Shown: positions 1-8,765 of the stretch, one piece after another
Layout: the number at the start of each line of letters is the position of its first letter
Position numbering within the stretch: the first letter of the stretch is position 1
Assembly: GCA_004297005.1 (NCBI GenBank)
Contig: SCVA01000027.1
Location: 1-64,000, forward strand
Origin: Nevskiaceae bacterium
GTDB taxonomy: Bacteria > Pseudomonadota > Gammaproteobacteria > Nevskiales > Nevskiaceae
Length of the DNA: 64,000 nt
Reading direction: 5' to 3'
The notes under the pieces: generated by a model
What the model was told of the DNA's origin: nothing
The model's database searches: none
Seen by the model: only the letters and a program-made list of their open reading frames with translations
Program-made: the position numbers and the translations under genes

Positions 1-1
1 G

Positions 2-220
2 CAGCCCTGGGGGCCGGGCGATTTCGCCGGCTGGTTCGAGGTCTATCTGGGCGGCCAGTGGCACACCTTCGACCCGCGCAACAACGCCCGCCGCATCGGC
101 CGCGTGCTGATCGCGCGTGGTCGCGACGCCGCCGACGTCGCCATCACCACCAGCTTCGGGCCCTCGGTACTGGAAGGCTTCAAGGTATGGATGGACGAGG
201 TGCCCAACAGCGCCGCCTGA
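2..220 (+). CDS. Transglutaminase-like domain protein, C-terminal end (partial)
   Basis: The reading frame is open from the left edge of the window to a TGA at 218-220, so only the last 72 residues are present. They contain the block WFEVYLGGQWHTFDPRNN followed by IGRVLIARGRDAADVA and a TSFGP motif. This is the signature of the bacterial transglutaminase-like (cysteine protease fold) family. The His and the Asp are the second and third members of the Cys-His-Asp triad; the Cys lies outside the window. Such proteins are often encoded beside alpha-E and circularly permuted ATP-grasp genes, but that side is not visible. The substrate is unknown. Confidence 0.8.
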   Translation, partial: QPWGPGDFAGWFEVYLGGQWHTFDPRNNARRIGRVLIARGRDAADVAITTSFGPSVLEGFKVWMDEVPNSAA

Positions 221-254
221 GTTCAGAATGGGCGGCCCTCGCACGGATGCCGCC

Positions 255-1166
255 ATGACTCTCCGCCGCCTGCTGTCCCTCGCGCTACCTCTGCTCGCGC
301 TCGCCGCCGCGCAGGCTTCGGCCGCGCCGCTGAGCAGCGCCGAGATCCTCGCCCAATCCAGCGCCAGCGACTGGCGCACGCCGGACCCCGACAACCTATT
401 GCTGATGCGGCTGCCCGGCGGCCCGGTGCTGATCGAGCTGGCGCCGGCCTTCGCGCCCCAGCACGTCGCCAACATCAAGAAACTGGCGCGCGAGCGCTAT
501 TACGACGGGCTGGCGGTGGTGCGCGTGCAGGACAACTACGTCGCCCAATGGGGCGACCCCAATGCCGAGGCCGAAGACCCCGCCAAGCGCCGGCCGATGA
601 TCGAAGGCAAGCCGCAACTGCCGGGCGAATTCAGCCGCCCCATCGCCGGCCTCGACCTGAGCCCGCTGCCGGATGGCGATGTCTACGCGCCCGGCGTGGG
701 CTACTACCAGGGCTTTCCGGTGGCCAGCAGCCGCAAGCTCGGCCGCGCCTGGCTCGCCCACTGCTACGGCATGGTCGGCGCCGGACGCGGCGACACCGCC
801 GACAGCGGCAGCGGCGCCGAGCTGTACGCCGTCATCGGCCACTCGCCGCGCCACCTGGACCGCAATGTCACCCTGGTCGGCCGGGTGTTGCAGGGCATGG
901 AGCACCTCGCCAGCCTGCCGCGCGGCCACGGCCCGCTGGGTTTCTATCTACCCGACGAAGCGCCGACGCCGATCCGCAGCCTGCAGAAAGTCAGCGAACT
1001 GCCGGCGGAGGAGCGCCCGGCGCTGGAGGTGCTGCGCACCGACACCGCCACCTGGAAGGCCTACGTCGAGGCCCGACGCACCCGCCGTGAGGACTGGTTC
1101 CTGGAACCGACCGGCCGTATCGAGCTATGCAATGTGCCGGCGCCGGTGCGCGCCGCCGCGCGCTGA
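255..1166 (+). CDS. Secreted cyclophilin-type peptidyl-prolyl cis-trans isomerase
   Basis: The protein has 303 residues when started at the ATG at 255, which places a clean signal peptide (TLRRLLSLALPLLALAAAQASA) at the N-terminus; an in-frame ATG at 117 would add a non-signal extension and is rejected. After export the mature part carries a cyclophilin-like beta-barrel: the LPGGPVLIELAPAFAPQHVANIKKLARERYYDGLAVVRV stretch matches the family's opening strands and helix, and VTLVGRVLQGMEHLASLPRG its last strand. It should catalyse prolyl isomerisation of envelope proteins. A long insertion between the two conserved parts makes it larger than the 160-190-residue core enzymes. It starts 34 bases after the transglutaminase-like gene. 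Confidence 0.85.
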   Translation: MTLRRLLSLALPLLALAAAQASAAPLSSAEILAQSSASDWRTPDPDNLLLMRLPGGPVLIELAPAFAPQHVANIKKLARERYYDGLAVVRVQDNYVAQWGDPNAEAEDPAKRRPMIEGKPQLPGEFSRPIAGLDLSPLPDGDVYAPGVGYYQGFPVASSRKLGRAWLAHCYGMVGAGRGDTADSGSGAELYAVIGHSPRHLDRNVTLVGRVLQGMEHLASLPRGHGPLGFYLPDEAPTPIRSLQKVSELPAEERPALEVLRTDTATWKAYVEARRTRREDWFLEPTGRIELCNVPAPVRAAAR

Positions 1167-1194
1167 GCCAGCGCGCCATTACCGGAAATTAAAG

Positions 1195-1602
1195 ATGAGT
1201 ACGAAGCACTCTGGCTCCTGCCTCTGCGGCCAGGTCCGTTTTGAAGTGGAAGGCGACTTCGAGCAGTTCTTCCTGTGTCATTGCGAGCACTGCCGCAAGG
1301 ACAGCGGCTCGGCGCACGCGGCCAATCTGTTCAGCGCCACCGCGAAGCTGAATTGGCTGACCGGCCAGGACAAGGTCAGCACCTACAACCTGCCTGGCAC
1401 CCGGCATACCCGGTCCTTCTGCTCGATCTGCGGCTCGGCGCTGCCTTACGCGGACACCGCCGGTGCCTTCCTGGCGGTACCCGCCGGCAGTCTGGACAGC
1501 GAGCTGCGCCTGCGTCCGAACGCGCATCTCTTCGCCGCGAGCCGGGCGAGCTGGGACCAGGGCCTGGAGTCGATTCCCTCGTTTCCCGGCTTTCCCTCCT
1601 GA
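1195..1602 (+). CDS. GFA (CENP-V/GFA-type) zinc-binding protein
   Basis: This 135-residue protein has the arrangement of the glutathione-dependent formaldehyde-activating (GFA) fold: SCLCGQVRFEVEG at the start, CHCEHCRKDSGSAHAAN around residues 27-42 and SFCSICGSALP near residue 70. The Cys pairs are the zinc ligands of the family. The founding member condenses formaldehyde with glutathione, but most homologues have no proven reaction, so only the fold is assigned. The ATG at 1195 gives the family's normal N-terminus; a longer in-frame opening (from 673) is a shadow of the cyclophilin gene. Confidence 0.85.
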   Translation: MSTKHSGSCLCGQVRFEVEGDFEQFFLCHCEHCRKDSGSAHAANLFSATAKLNWLTGQDKVSTYNLPGTRHTRSFCSICGSALPYADTAGAFLAVPAGSLDSELRLRPNAHLFAASRASWDQGLESIPSFPGFPS

Positions 1603-1661
1603 ATCGCCGGCATCCGCCCCCGCTGTGGGAGGATGAGACGCAACCATCACCGGAGACTGCC

Positions 1662-2198
1662 GTGGCGAAAAGGGCCTATCCCCTGTCCAAGGTCTACGGC
1701 CTGCTGGAAACCGGGCCGGTGATCCTGCTGACCACCGGCGATGGGCAGCGTGCCAATGTGATGACGCTGTCCTGGCACAGCATGCTGGAGTTCGAGCCAC
1801 CCCTGGTCGCCTGCGTGGTGAGTGATCGCTGCCATTCCTTCGGGCTGCTGCAGGCCAGCGGCGAATGCGTCATCAACATCCCCACGGTGGAGATCGCCAA
1901 GCAGGTGGTGGGCTGCGGCAATTGCAGCGGTGCCAAGACCGACAAGTTCAAGAAGTTTGGCCTGAGCACCAAGCCGGCGCGCACCGTCGCGCCGCCGCTG
2001 ATCGAGGCCTGCTACGCCAGCCTGGAGGCGCGGGTGATCGATACCCGCATGGTGGAGAGCTACGCGCTGTTCGTCGTCGAGGTGCAGAAGGCCTGGGTGG
2101 ACAGCAGCCTCAAAGACCCACGCACCCTGCACCACCGGGGCTATGGCCGCTTCATGGTGGCGGGCGAGACCATCAAGCTGCCGTCCAAGATGCGCTAG
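1662..2198 (+). CDS. Flavin reductase-like (DIM6/NTAB family) FMN-binding protein
   Basis: The protein has 178 residues from a GTG start at 1662, preceded by GGAG at 1653-1656. The sequence YGLLETGPVILLTTGDGQRANVMTLSWHSMLEFEPPLVACVVS is the FMN-binding split-barrel signature of the flavin reductase/DIM6 family, followed by the GECVINIPTVEIAKQVVGCGNCSGAKTDKF block typical of the group. Members reduce flavins with NAD(P)H or bind FMN in other oxidoreductase roles; the partner here is unknown. It lies 59 bases after the GFA gene in the same direction and may be cotranscribed. The start was chosen because no ATG in the frame gives a sensible N-terminus. Confidence 0.8.
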   Translation: MAKRAYPLSKVYGLLETGPVILLTTGDGQRANVMTLSWHSMLEFEPPLVACVVSDRCHSFGLLQASGECVINIPTVEIAKQVVGCGNCSGAKTDKFKKFGLSTKPARTVAPPLIEACYASLEARVIDTRMVESYALFVVEVQKAWVDSSLKDPRTLHHRGYGRFMVAGETIKLPSKMR

Positions 2199-2294
2199 GG
2201 CCTGCCAGCACCGCGGGAGTCGCTGCGGCCCGCAGGCGGAGCGCTTCTTGCTACCGTTGCTGGCAACGCACCCCGCCGTAGGAGCCTTACGCCC

Positions 2295-3461
2295 ATGACC
2301 GCTCTCAGCCGCCGCCACTTTCTGCAACTCGCCGCCGCCAGCGGTGCCGCGCTGGTTCTGCCGGCGCTGACCGAGGCCGACCTCGCCCAGGCGGCGGCAC
2401 CCGCCGCCGGCAAGGGCGCGGTGCTGCTCAACTACAACGAAAACCCGCTGGGGCCGGGCATCGCCGCGCGCAAGGCGATCATCGAGGCGATCCCGCGCAG
2501 CGGCCGCTACCTGTTCGAGCTGACCGGCGAGCTGGTGGCGGAATTCGCCCAGCAGAACGGGCTGAAGCCCGACTACGTGCTGCCCTATGCCGGCTCCAGC
2601 GAGCCCTTGCAGTACCTGAGCCTGGCCTACACCGGGCCGGGACGCAGCCTGATTACCGCCGACCCCACCTTCGAGAGCGCCGCCGAGGTCGCGCGCGCCA
2701 ACGGCGCCGCCGTACACGCGGTGCCGGTGCTGGCCGACGGCGCCCACGATGTCGAGGCCATGCTCGCCGCCGACCCCAGGGCCGGGCTGATCGTGATCTG
2801 CAACCCCAACAACCCCACCGGCTCGGTCACCCCGCGCGCCGCCATCGAGTACGCGCTGGCGCACAAGCCGGCCGGCGCGCTGCTGCTGGTGGACGAGGCC
2901 TACATCCATTACTCCGAGCAGAAGTCGGTGCTCGATCTGGTCGCCGCCGACGGCGAGCTGGTGGTGCTGCGCACCTTCTCCAAGCTCTACGGCATGGCCG
3001 GCCTGCGGGTGGGTCTGGCGGTGGGCCGGCCGGACCTGCTGGCCAAGCTCAAGCCCTACGGCAACAACCCGATGCCGGTGCTCAGCGTCGCGGCGGCGCT
3101 GGCCAGCCTGCGCGACGCCAGCCTGGTGCCCAGCCGCAAACAGCAGACCGCAAGGCTGCGGGCCGACGTCGCCGGCTGGTTGGAGGCGCGCGGCCATCGG
3201 GTGACGCCTTCGGAGGCCAATTGCTTCCTGTTCGAGGCCGGCCGGCCCGGCAAGGAACTGGCGGCGGCGATGGCGGCCCAAGGTGTGGTGATCGGCCGCA
3301 GTTGGCCGAGCTGGCCACAATGGTCCCGGCTGACCATCGGCACGGCGGCGGAAATGGCGCGCTTCAAGAGCGTGTTCGCGGCGGTGGCCGGCAGCGCTAC
3401 AGCCACCCAGCTCGGCCAGATCGAACCAAGCCAGCCGGCTTTTGTCCCACACTGGGCCTGA
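2295..3461 (+). CDS. Tat-exported histidinol-phosphate aminotransferase-like enzyme
   Basis: This is a 388-residue PLP-dependent fold-type I aminotransferase. It begins with a twin-arginine signal (SRRHFLQLAAASGAALVLPA), which predicts export of the folded, PLP-loaded enzyme to the periplasm. The catalytic domain shows NYNENPLGPG at the start, CNPNNPTG, VDEAYIHYSE and RTFSKLYGMAGLRVG, whose Lys230 would form the Schiff base. This resembles HisC in sequence, but HisC is cytoplasmic and sits in his operons. Here there are no his genes nearby, so the substrate is probably not histidinol phosphate. Related Tat-signal HisC-like proteins occur in other gammaproteobacteria, with roles not established as far as I know. 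Confidence 0.85.
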   Translation: MTALSRRHFLQLAAASGAALVLPALTEADLAQAAAPAAGKGAVLLNYNENPLGPGIAARKAIIEAIPRSGRYLFELTGELVAEFAQQNGLKPDYVLPYAGSSEPLQYLSLAYTGPGRSLITADPTFESAAEVARANGAAVHAVPVLADGAHDVEAMLAADPRAGLIVICNPNNPTGSVTPRAAIEYALAHKPAGALLLVDEAYIHYSEQKSVLDLVAADGELVVLRTFSKLYGMAGLRVGLAVGRPDLLAKLKPYGNNPMPVLSVAAALASLRDASLVPSRKQQTARLRADVAGWLEARGHRVTPSEANCFLFEAGRPGKELAAAMAAQGVVIGRSWPSWPQWSRLTIGTAAEMARFKSVFAAVAGSATATQLGQIEPSQPAFVPHWA

Positions 3462-3549
3462 AGCCGGGTTGATGCCCGGGTCCTTAAGCCCTATACAGTC
3501 GCCCCCGATTTTTCCTGGCCGTCTCTGACTGGCCTCAGATTGGTTCTCG

Positions 3550-5010
3550 ATGCCGTCCCCTCGCCTGTTGCCGCGCCCCCTTTCGCTGATTCTTCTGGCC
3601 CTCGCGCCGGGACTCGCCCTAGCCGACTTCCCCGCCCTGAGCAAGCTGCAATCCCAGGGCGGCAAGGTCAGCGCGCTAGTGGTGGATCTCGACCGCAACG
3701 AGCCGGTCGCCGACCTCAACGCCGACAGCCGGCTGTCGCCCGCCTCGGTCACCAAGCTGGTGACCGCCGGCGCCGCGCTGGACTCCTGGCCCGCCGACCG
3801 CAGCTTCACCACCCGCCTGCTGGCTGAGCGCGGCCCGCGCGAAGGCGCCATCGAGGGCGCGCTGACCATGCACGGCGAGGGCGACTCCACCCTCGATCAC
3901 CAGGCCCTGTTCTCGCTGGCGGTGCAGTTGCGCTCCGCGGGAGTCACCGCCATCAACGGCGGCATCACCGTCAGCACCGCGCCGTTCGGCCCCCTGGGTT
4001 GCGAAACCAAGGACCGCTGCGATGCACTGGTGAAGAGTGCGACCGCCTACAACGCGCCGCTGGCCGCGCTGGGCGTGGACTACGGCAACTGGTGCATCGA
4101 GGTCCGTCCGCAGCGCGTCGGCACGCCGGCGCAGATCACCGCCTGCGGCGGCGTGCAGCTGCCGATCGCGGTCGAAGGCAGCGTGATGGTGGTGCCCTCC
4201 GGCCGCCGCCAGACCTTCTACCTGGACCGTTTCACCAACGGCGGCGGCGACTTTCTTCGCGTCGGCGGCGAGCTGCCCATGGGCGGCATGCAGACGCTGT
4301 ACCGCGCCATGTCCGAGCCCAGCCTCGGCACCGGCCTGCTGCTGCGCGAAACCCTGCGCTCGGTGGGTGTGCGAGTGGACGGCAGCGTCGGCGTCTCCGC
4401 CGACTGGCCCGCCAATGGCGCCACCGAACTGGCGCGTGTGGAAGGCGCGGCGCTCAAGGAACAACTGGCGCGCATGCTGCGCCACTCCAACAACTACGTC
4501 GCCGATCTCATCACCCTCAATGTCGCGGTCGCCATCGGCCGCAAGCCGGGGCCGCTGGCCGACGCCAGCCAGGCGCTGAGCGACTACGTCGCCCGCGCCC
4601 AGCCCGGCAAGAAGAACGACGCCCGGCCGGTGCTGTTCTCTGGCTCCGGCCTGACTCCCGAAAACCGCCTGTCGGCACAGGATCTGGTGTCGGTGCTGGA
4701 GCACCAGTACCGGGATACCCGCCGCTTCCCCGCCTTCTACGGCGGCCTGGTGGTGCCGCGCGAAGGGCCCTACTCCTTCCTGCGCCGTGGTGGCAGCGCC
4801 GCCTGGCTGGACCGGGTGGCGCTGAAGACCGGCACGCTCAGCGAGCCGATCTCGGTCAACGCCATGGCCGGCTATCTGCGCAAGAAGAACGGCGGCTGGA
4901 TGGCCTTCGCGATCATCGTCAACGGCGCGCCGCCACGGCGGGTGATCCCCTTCGGCACCGCCGTTGATGCCATCCGCGACGACATCGAGGCGATTCTGGC
5001 GCGCTATTGA
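3550..5010 (+). CDS. dacB: D-alanyl-D-alanine carboxypeptidase/endopeptidase (PBP4)
   Basis: The 486-residue protein has a signal peptide (residues 1-24 or so) followed by a class C penicillin-binding-protein fold. All three active-site motifs are visible: SVTK at 66-69, SNN at 313-315 and KTG at 426-428. The large insertion between the first two motifs is normal for PBP4. It should trim D-Ala-D-Ala ends and cut D-Ala-mDAP crosslinks in periplasmic peptidoglycan. The gene stands alone between the aminotransferase and, convergently, the haemoglobin/cyclase pair. An overlapping ATG at 3540 in another frame is a shadow. Confidence 0.93.
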   Translation: MPSPRLLPRPLSLILLALAPGLALADFPALSKLQSQGGKVSALVVDLDRNEPVADLNADSRLSPASVTKLVTAGAALDSWPADRSFTTRLLAERGPREGAIEGALTMHGEGDSTLDHQALFSLAVQLRSAGVTAINGGITVSTAPFGPLGCETKDRCDALVKSATAYNAPLAALGVDYGNWCIEVRPQRVGTPAQITACGGVQLPIAVEGSVMVVPSGRRQTFYLDRFTNGGGDFLRVGGELPMGGMQTLYRAMSEPSLGTGLLLRETLRSVGVRVDGSVGVSADWPANGATELARVEGAALKEQLARMLRHSNNYVADLITLNVAVAIGRKPGPLADASQALSDYVARAQPGKKNDARPVLFSGSGLTPENRLSAQDLVSVLEHQYRDTRRFPAFYGGLVVPREGPYSFLRRGGSAAWLDRVALKTGTLSEPISVNAMAGYLRKKNGGWMAFAIIVNGAPPRRVIPFGTAVDAIRDDIEAILARY

Positions 5011-5083
5011 GCGCTGAGCTGCCCCCTCCTCCGCAAAGGGAAAGCGGAATAGCCCGCGAACACCGCCGAAGGCTGGCAGGCCG

Positions 5084-5494
5084 CTAAACGTCGCCGGCCG
5101 GCGTACCCGGTTCGGGCCGGTTGCGCATCCAGTCGGCGGTGCCAGCGAGATGCTGCATCAGCACCGCCGCCAGCTCGGGTTCCACCCGCCGTTGCAGCAG
5201 CGCGCCGGCCATGCAGTGCAACCACTGATCGCGCTCGGCGATGCCGATGGAAAACGGAAAATGCCGCGCCTTCAGGCGCGGATGCCCGTAGCGCTCCTGA
5301 AAATACTGCGGCCCACCGGTCCAGCCGCAGAGAAACCAGTAGAGCTTGTCGCGCGAGCCGCCGAGATCGGCCGGGTGCAGGCCGCGGATCAGGGCGTAGT
5401 CGGGCCGTTGCTCCATGCGGTCGTAGAAGGCGTCGACCAGGGCGCGCACGCCGTCGTCACCGCCCAGGGCCTGATAAAGGCTGGTCCCAGTCAT
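5084..5494 (-). CDS. Group II truncated haemoglobin
   Basis: The protein has 136 residues, the usual length for a class II (trHbO-like) 2-on-2 globin. Key residues are visible: Tyr24 (B10) in AFYDRM, the proximal His78 (F8) in the YGHPRLKARHFPF block, and Trp91 (G8) in RDQWLHC, which marks class II. Such globins bind O2, NO or other small ligands and are linked to redox or NO chemistry. The ATG (5494-5492) overlaps the stop of the upstream cyclase gene as ATGA, so the two are translated from one message and probably work together. Confidence 0.92.
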   Translation of the reverse strand: MTGTSLYQALGGDDGVRALVDAFYDRMEQRPDYALIRGLHPADLGGSRDKLYWFLCGWTGGPQYFQERYGHPRLKARHFPFSIGIAERDQWLHCMAGALLQRRVEPELAAVLMQHLAGTADWMRNRPEPGTPAGDV

Positions 5495-6804
5495 GCCGCC
5501 AGCCGCGGCTGCAAGGCGTGCAGCATCACCGTCTCCTCGTAACCCTTGATGGCTTCCGGCGGCCGCGCCGCGAAGCGCGCCGCCAGTTCGGTGTCCAGCG
5601 ACTGCCGGCTGGCCTGGTCGATCAGCAGCTCGCCGTCGCCGGCGCGCTGACAGAGCCTGGCGGCGAGATTGATCGCCGGCCCCACCGCCACGTATTCCAG
5701 ACGGCCGGCGCCGTGGATGGCGCCCACCGTCACCGCGCCGCTGGCGATGCCCACGCCCAGGCCGATCTCCGGCGCCAGCTGGCGCAGCAGCGGCCGCAGC
5801 TGCTCGATCAGGGCGATGCCCAGGCGCACCGCGCGGGCGGCGTGATCCCTCTGCGCCACCGGCGCGCCGAGCAGGATCAGCACACCGTCGCCGGCATGGT
5901 CCTTCACCGTGCCGCCCTCGGCGGCGGCGGCGGCGCCCACGGCGGCGTAGTAGCGCTCCAGCAGGTTCATCACCTCCTCGCTGCTGCGCTCCTGGGTGTA
6001 GGCGGTGAAGCCGCGCAGGTCACAGAACACCGCGCTGAGCAGCCGCCGTTCGCGCTTGAGCGCGCGTTCGATGCCCTTGAGGCGGACCATGCCCGCCACC
6101 TCCGGCGCCAGGAACTGGCTCATGAACTGCCCGCGCCGGCTCAGCACATTGAGGTAGCGCAGCGAGCCGGCCAGCACGATCAGCAGCGCCAGGGCGATCA
6201 GCACCGGCACCAGGCTGGGACGCACCATCAGGCTGGCGAAGAACAGCGGCCCTGCCAGCAGCAGGGCACGCAGGCGGATCGACTCCGCCGGATCGGTGCG
6301 GGTGATCAGCAGCATGAAGATGGCGATAGCCGCCACCAGCGCGGCGGCGCCCAGCACCGGCGCGAAGATCGCCCATTCCAGCGGCCGCACCCGGATCAGG
6401 CCGCTCAGGCCGCTGGTGGCATCGGCCGGATCCAGCCAGAGATAACCCAGCGCCAGCCCGCCGTAGACCAGCATCAGGATCTGGGCGGCGCGGAATAGCC
6501 AGTGAATCGTTCCGCGCAGCTTTCGGGTAGCGGTTTCGGCCACCCGCCGCGCCCACTCAATGCCAGTCAGCAGGCAGAACACCTCCATGCCCCGGGTGAG
6601 GCCGGCCAGCAGCACCGGGTGGCCGCGTGCGGCGTCCAGCTCCAGCGGCGCCAGTTGCAGGCGGATGCCAAGCACGATCAGGCATAGCGCCAGCGCCCGG
6701 CTGCTGCGGCTGTGGCGGTCGGCGAGACCGAAGATCAGCCCACAGCCGGAGGCAAACAGGCCAACGACCAGAAAGGCGTCGGCGGAGGCGGCGGCTGGAT
6801 CCAT
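5491..6804 (-). CDS. Membrane-anchored class III adenylate/guanylate cyclase
   Basis: Starting at the ATG at 6804 the protein has 437 residues; longer in-frame openings upstream run over the divergent MFS gene region and are rejected. The first 210 residues or so hold six or seven hydrophobic segments. The C-terminal half is a class III nucleotidyl cyclase domain: VFCDLRGFTAYTQ carries one metal-binding Asp (D262) and KDHAGDGVLILLG the second (D306), followed by GLGVGIASGAVTVGAIHG and VGPAINLAARLC. It should make cAMP (or cGMP) at the inner face of the membrane. The stop codon overlaps the start of the truncated haemoglobin gene, hinting that a haem protein is part of the same signalling unit. 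Confidence 0.88.
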   Translation of the reverse strand: MDPAAASADAFLVVGLFASGCGLIFGLADRHSRSSRALALCLIVLGIRLQLAPLELDAARGHPVLLAGLTRGMEVFCLLTGIEWARRVAETATRKLRGTIHWLFRAAQILMLVYGGLALGYLWLDPADATSGLSGLIRVRPLEWAIFAPVLGAAALVAAIAIFMLLITRTDPAESIRLRALLLAGPLFFASLMVRPSLVPVLIALALLIVLAGSLRYLNVLSRRGQFMSQFLAPEVAGMVRLKGIERALKRERRLLSAVFCDLRGFTAYTQERSSEEVMNLLERYYAAVGAAAAAEGGTVKDHAGDGVLILLGAPVAQRDHAARAVRLGIALIEQLRPLLRQLAPEIGLGVGIASGAVTVGAIHGAGRLEYVAVGPAINLAARLCQRAGDGELLIDQASRQSLDTELAARFAARPPEAIKGYEETVMLHALQPRLAA

Positions 6805-6876
6805 GCGGGCGGAAGCGCCGCGACAGCGCGGCGGGGCTTGGTTGAAAATGGACCGGTACTTTAGTGCAGACACTCC

Positions 6877-8106
6877 ATGTCCGACGCCCCGACGCCGGCA
6901 GCGGCCCGGCCGGCCGCGCTGGTCTTCATCCTCGTCACCGTGCTGATCGACGTACTGGCCTTCGGCATCATCATCCCGGTGCTGCCCAAGCTGGTGGAGG
7001 AGTTCCTCGGCGGCGATACCCCGCGCGCCGCCGAGATCTACGGCCTGTTCGGCATCGCCTGGGCGCTGATGCAGTTCCTGTTCGCGCCCGTCCTCGGCGC
7101 GCTTTCCGACCGCTACGGGCGGCGGCCGGTGATCCTGCTGTCCTGTCTGGGGCTGGGCCTGGACTACGTGCTGATGGCGCTGGCGCCCTCGCTGCTCTGG
7201 CTGTTCGTCGGCCGGGTGATCTCCGGCATCACCGCCGCCAGTTTCACCACCGCCGGCGCCTATATCGCCGATGTCACCCCGCCGGAGAGGCGCGCTGGCG
7301 CCTTCGGCATGATCGGCGCCGCCTGGGGCGTCGGCTTCGTGCTCGGCCCGGCGCTGGGCGGACTGCTCGGCCATTTCGACCCGCGCTGGCCGTTCTGGGG
7401 CGCGGCCGGCTTGGCGCTGCTGAACTTCCTCTACGGTTGGCTGGTGCTGCCGGAATCACTGCCCACCAGCCGCCGCGACCGCCTGCAATGGGGCAAGGCC
7501 AATCCCTTCGGCGCACTCAAGCTGCTGCGCTCGCACCGGGAGCTGTTCGGACTGGCCGGCGTCAACGTCCTGTTCTATCTCGCCCACCATTCGCTGCCCA
7601 GCGTGTTCGTGCTCTACACCAGCTACCGCTACGGCTGGAGCATCGCCACCACCGGCTCGGCACTGGCCCTGGTGGGCGTCTGCAGCGTGATCGTACAGGC
7701 CGGCCTGGTGAAGCCGGCGGTGAACTGGCTGGGCGAGCGCGGAGCCCTGCTGCTGGGCTCGGTGGCAGGTGCGGTCGGCTTCGCCGGCTTCGCGCTGTCG
7801 CCGACCGCGCTGGGGATGTGGCTGAGCATCCCGGTATTCGAGCTGATGGGCCTGACCCAACCGGCGATGCAGGCGCTGATGACCCGCCATGTCGGCGAGT
7901 CCGAACAGGGCCAGTTGCAGGGTGCCAACGGCGCGATCATGGGACTCACCGGCATTGTCGGGCCCGGACTGTTCGCCTACACCTTCGCCTGGTTCATCCG
8001 ACCCGAGGCGAGCCCGCCGGTGCCGGGGGCACCCTTCCTGCTGGCGGCGGCGCTGATGCTGGCGGCCGCCCTGTTGGCGGCGCGGGTGACGCGGCAGCCG
8101 GCATGA
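6877..8106 (+). CDS. TetA-type MFS drug efflux transporter
   Basis: The 409-residue protein has twelve predicted membrane segments. Its order [33 protein letters not shown] (MFS motif A between helices 2 and 3), [34 protein letters not shown] and [18 protein letters not shown] is that of the TCR/Tet subfamily of proton-coupled antiporters. TetA-like sequence alone does not prove tetracycline export; many chromosomal members have other or unknown substrates. It is divergent from the cyclase gene with 72 bases between starts. Its stop overlaps the next small gene as ATGA, so at least three genes (MFS, small ORF, hslR) are translationally linked. Confidence 0.9.
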   Translation: MSDAPTPAAARPAALVFILVTVLIDVLAFGIIIPVLPKLVEEFLGGDTPRAAEIYGLFGIAWALMQFLFAPVLGALSDRYGRRPVILLSCLGLGLDYVLMALAPSLLWLFVGRVISGITAASFTTAGAYIADVTPPERRAGAFGMIGAAWGVGFVLGPALGGLLGHFDPRWPFWGAAGLALLNFLYGWLVLPESLPTSRRDRLQWGKANPFGALKLLRSHRELFGLAGVNVLFYLAHHSLPSVFVLYTSYRYGWSIATTGSALALVGVCSVIVQAGLVKPAVNWLGERGALLLGSVAGAVGFAGFALSPTALGMWLSIPVFELMGLTQPAMQALMTRHVGESEQGQLQGANGAIMGLTGIVGPGLFAYTFAWFIRPEASPPVPGAPFLLAAALMLAAALLAARVTRQPA

Positions 8107-8342
8107 ACCGGATCACGGCGGTGCTGGAACAACTGGAGCCCTGGTTCGACGAGGGCGAGCGCACCGCCCTGGACACCGCTTGCGCGCTAGCGGCCGGGGG
8201 CGCCATCGACCTGCCGGCGCTACTGCAGGCGGTGGAAACCGCCCGGGCACCGGCCGAAGCGCGCCGGATCGCCGCCAGCGCCCTGCGCCACCGCCTGGGC
8301 CTGCCGGTGGTACCCGGTGCGCCTTGCCGGAAAGGCCCATGA
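8103..8342 (+). CDS. Small protein of unknown function, 79 residues
   Basis: The ORF begins with an ATG that overlaps the stop of the MFS gene (ATGA at 8103-8106) and ends with a TGA overlapped by the ATG of hslR (ATGA at 8339-8342). This double overlap is strong evidence that it is translated. The sequence is mostly helical with no signal peptide or membrane segment: an N-terminal [33 protein letters not shown] and a Gln/Arg/Ala-rich second half ending in CRKGP. I do not recognise a family. Confidence 0.65.
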   Translation: MNRITAVLEQLEPWFDEGERTALDTACALAAGGAIDLPALLQAVETARAPAEARRIAASALRHRLGLPVVPGAPCRKGP

Positions 8343-8746
8343 CGCCGCGCCGGGTGGACAGCCTGCGGCTGGACAAATGGCTGTGGGCGGCGCGCTTCTA
8401 CAAGACCCGCAATCTCGCCAAGCAGGCCATCGACAGCGGCCATGTGAAGCTCGACGGTGAGCGCGCCAAGACCAGCAAGGAGCTGCGTCCGGGCCAGCGG
8501 CTGCAACTGCGGCGCGGCCAGGAGGAAATCGAGCTGGTCGTATTGGCCTTGTCCGACCAGCGTGGCGGCGCGCCCGAGGCCCAGACGCTGTACGAGGAAA
8601 CCGCCACCAGCCGAGAACGGCGGGCGCGGGCGGCGCTGGAGAAGCGCGCCAACGCGGTGCAGCATCCGGACGGACGGCCGACACGCCAGCAGCGACGCGC
8701 TATCCTTGACCACAAGCGCGGCGCCACCGGCGATTCCGACGCCTGA
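8339..8746 (+). CDS. hslR: Heat shock protein 15, S4-domain RNA-binding protein
   Basis: The protein has 135 residues. The N-terminal half is an S4 RNA-binding domain (SLRLDKWLWAARFYKTRNLAKQAIDSGHVKLDGERAKTSKELRPGQ) and the C-terminal half is basic (RRARAALEKRANAVQHPDGRPTRQQRRAILDHKR), exactly the layout of Hsp15. In E. coli Hsp15 binds 50S subunits that carry stalled nascent chain-tRNA and helps recycle them. The start at 8339 overlaps the stop of the preceding 79-residue ORF, so it is expressed by coupled translation. Confidence 0.93.
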   Translation: MTPRRVDSLRLDKWLWAARFYKTRNLAKQAIDSGHVKLDGERAKTSKELRPGQRLQLRRGQEEIELVVLALSDQRGGAPEAQTLYEETATSRERRARAALEKRANAVQHPDGRPTRQQRRAILDHKRGATGDSDA

Positions 8747-8765
8747 CCTTTTCGCCGCCACGACC

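Noticed and set aside
2295-3461. Calling the aminotransferase hisC
   Set aside because: The Tat signal and absence of other his genes make cytoplasmic histidine synthesis unlikely.
1647-3890. 747-codon open frame on the minus strand
   Set aside because: Shadow of the flavin reductase, aminotransferase and dacB genes, all of which have clear motifs on the plus strand.
6877-8106. Calling the MFS gene a tetracycline resistance determinant
   Set aside because: It belongs to the TetA-like subfamily but lies in ordinary chromosomal context without tetR, so the substrate cannot be named.
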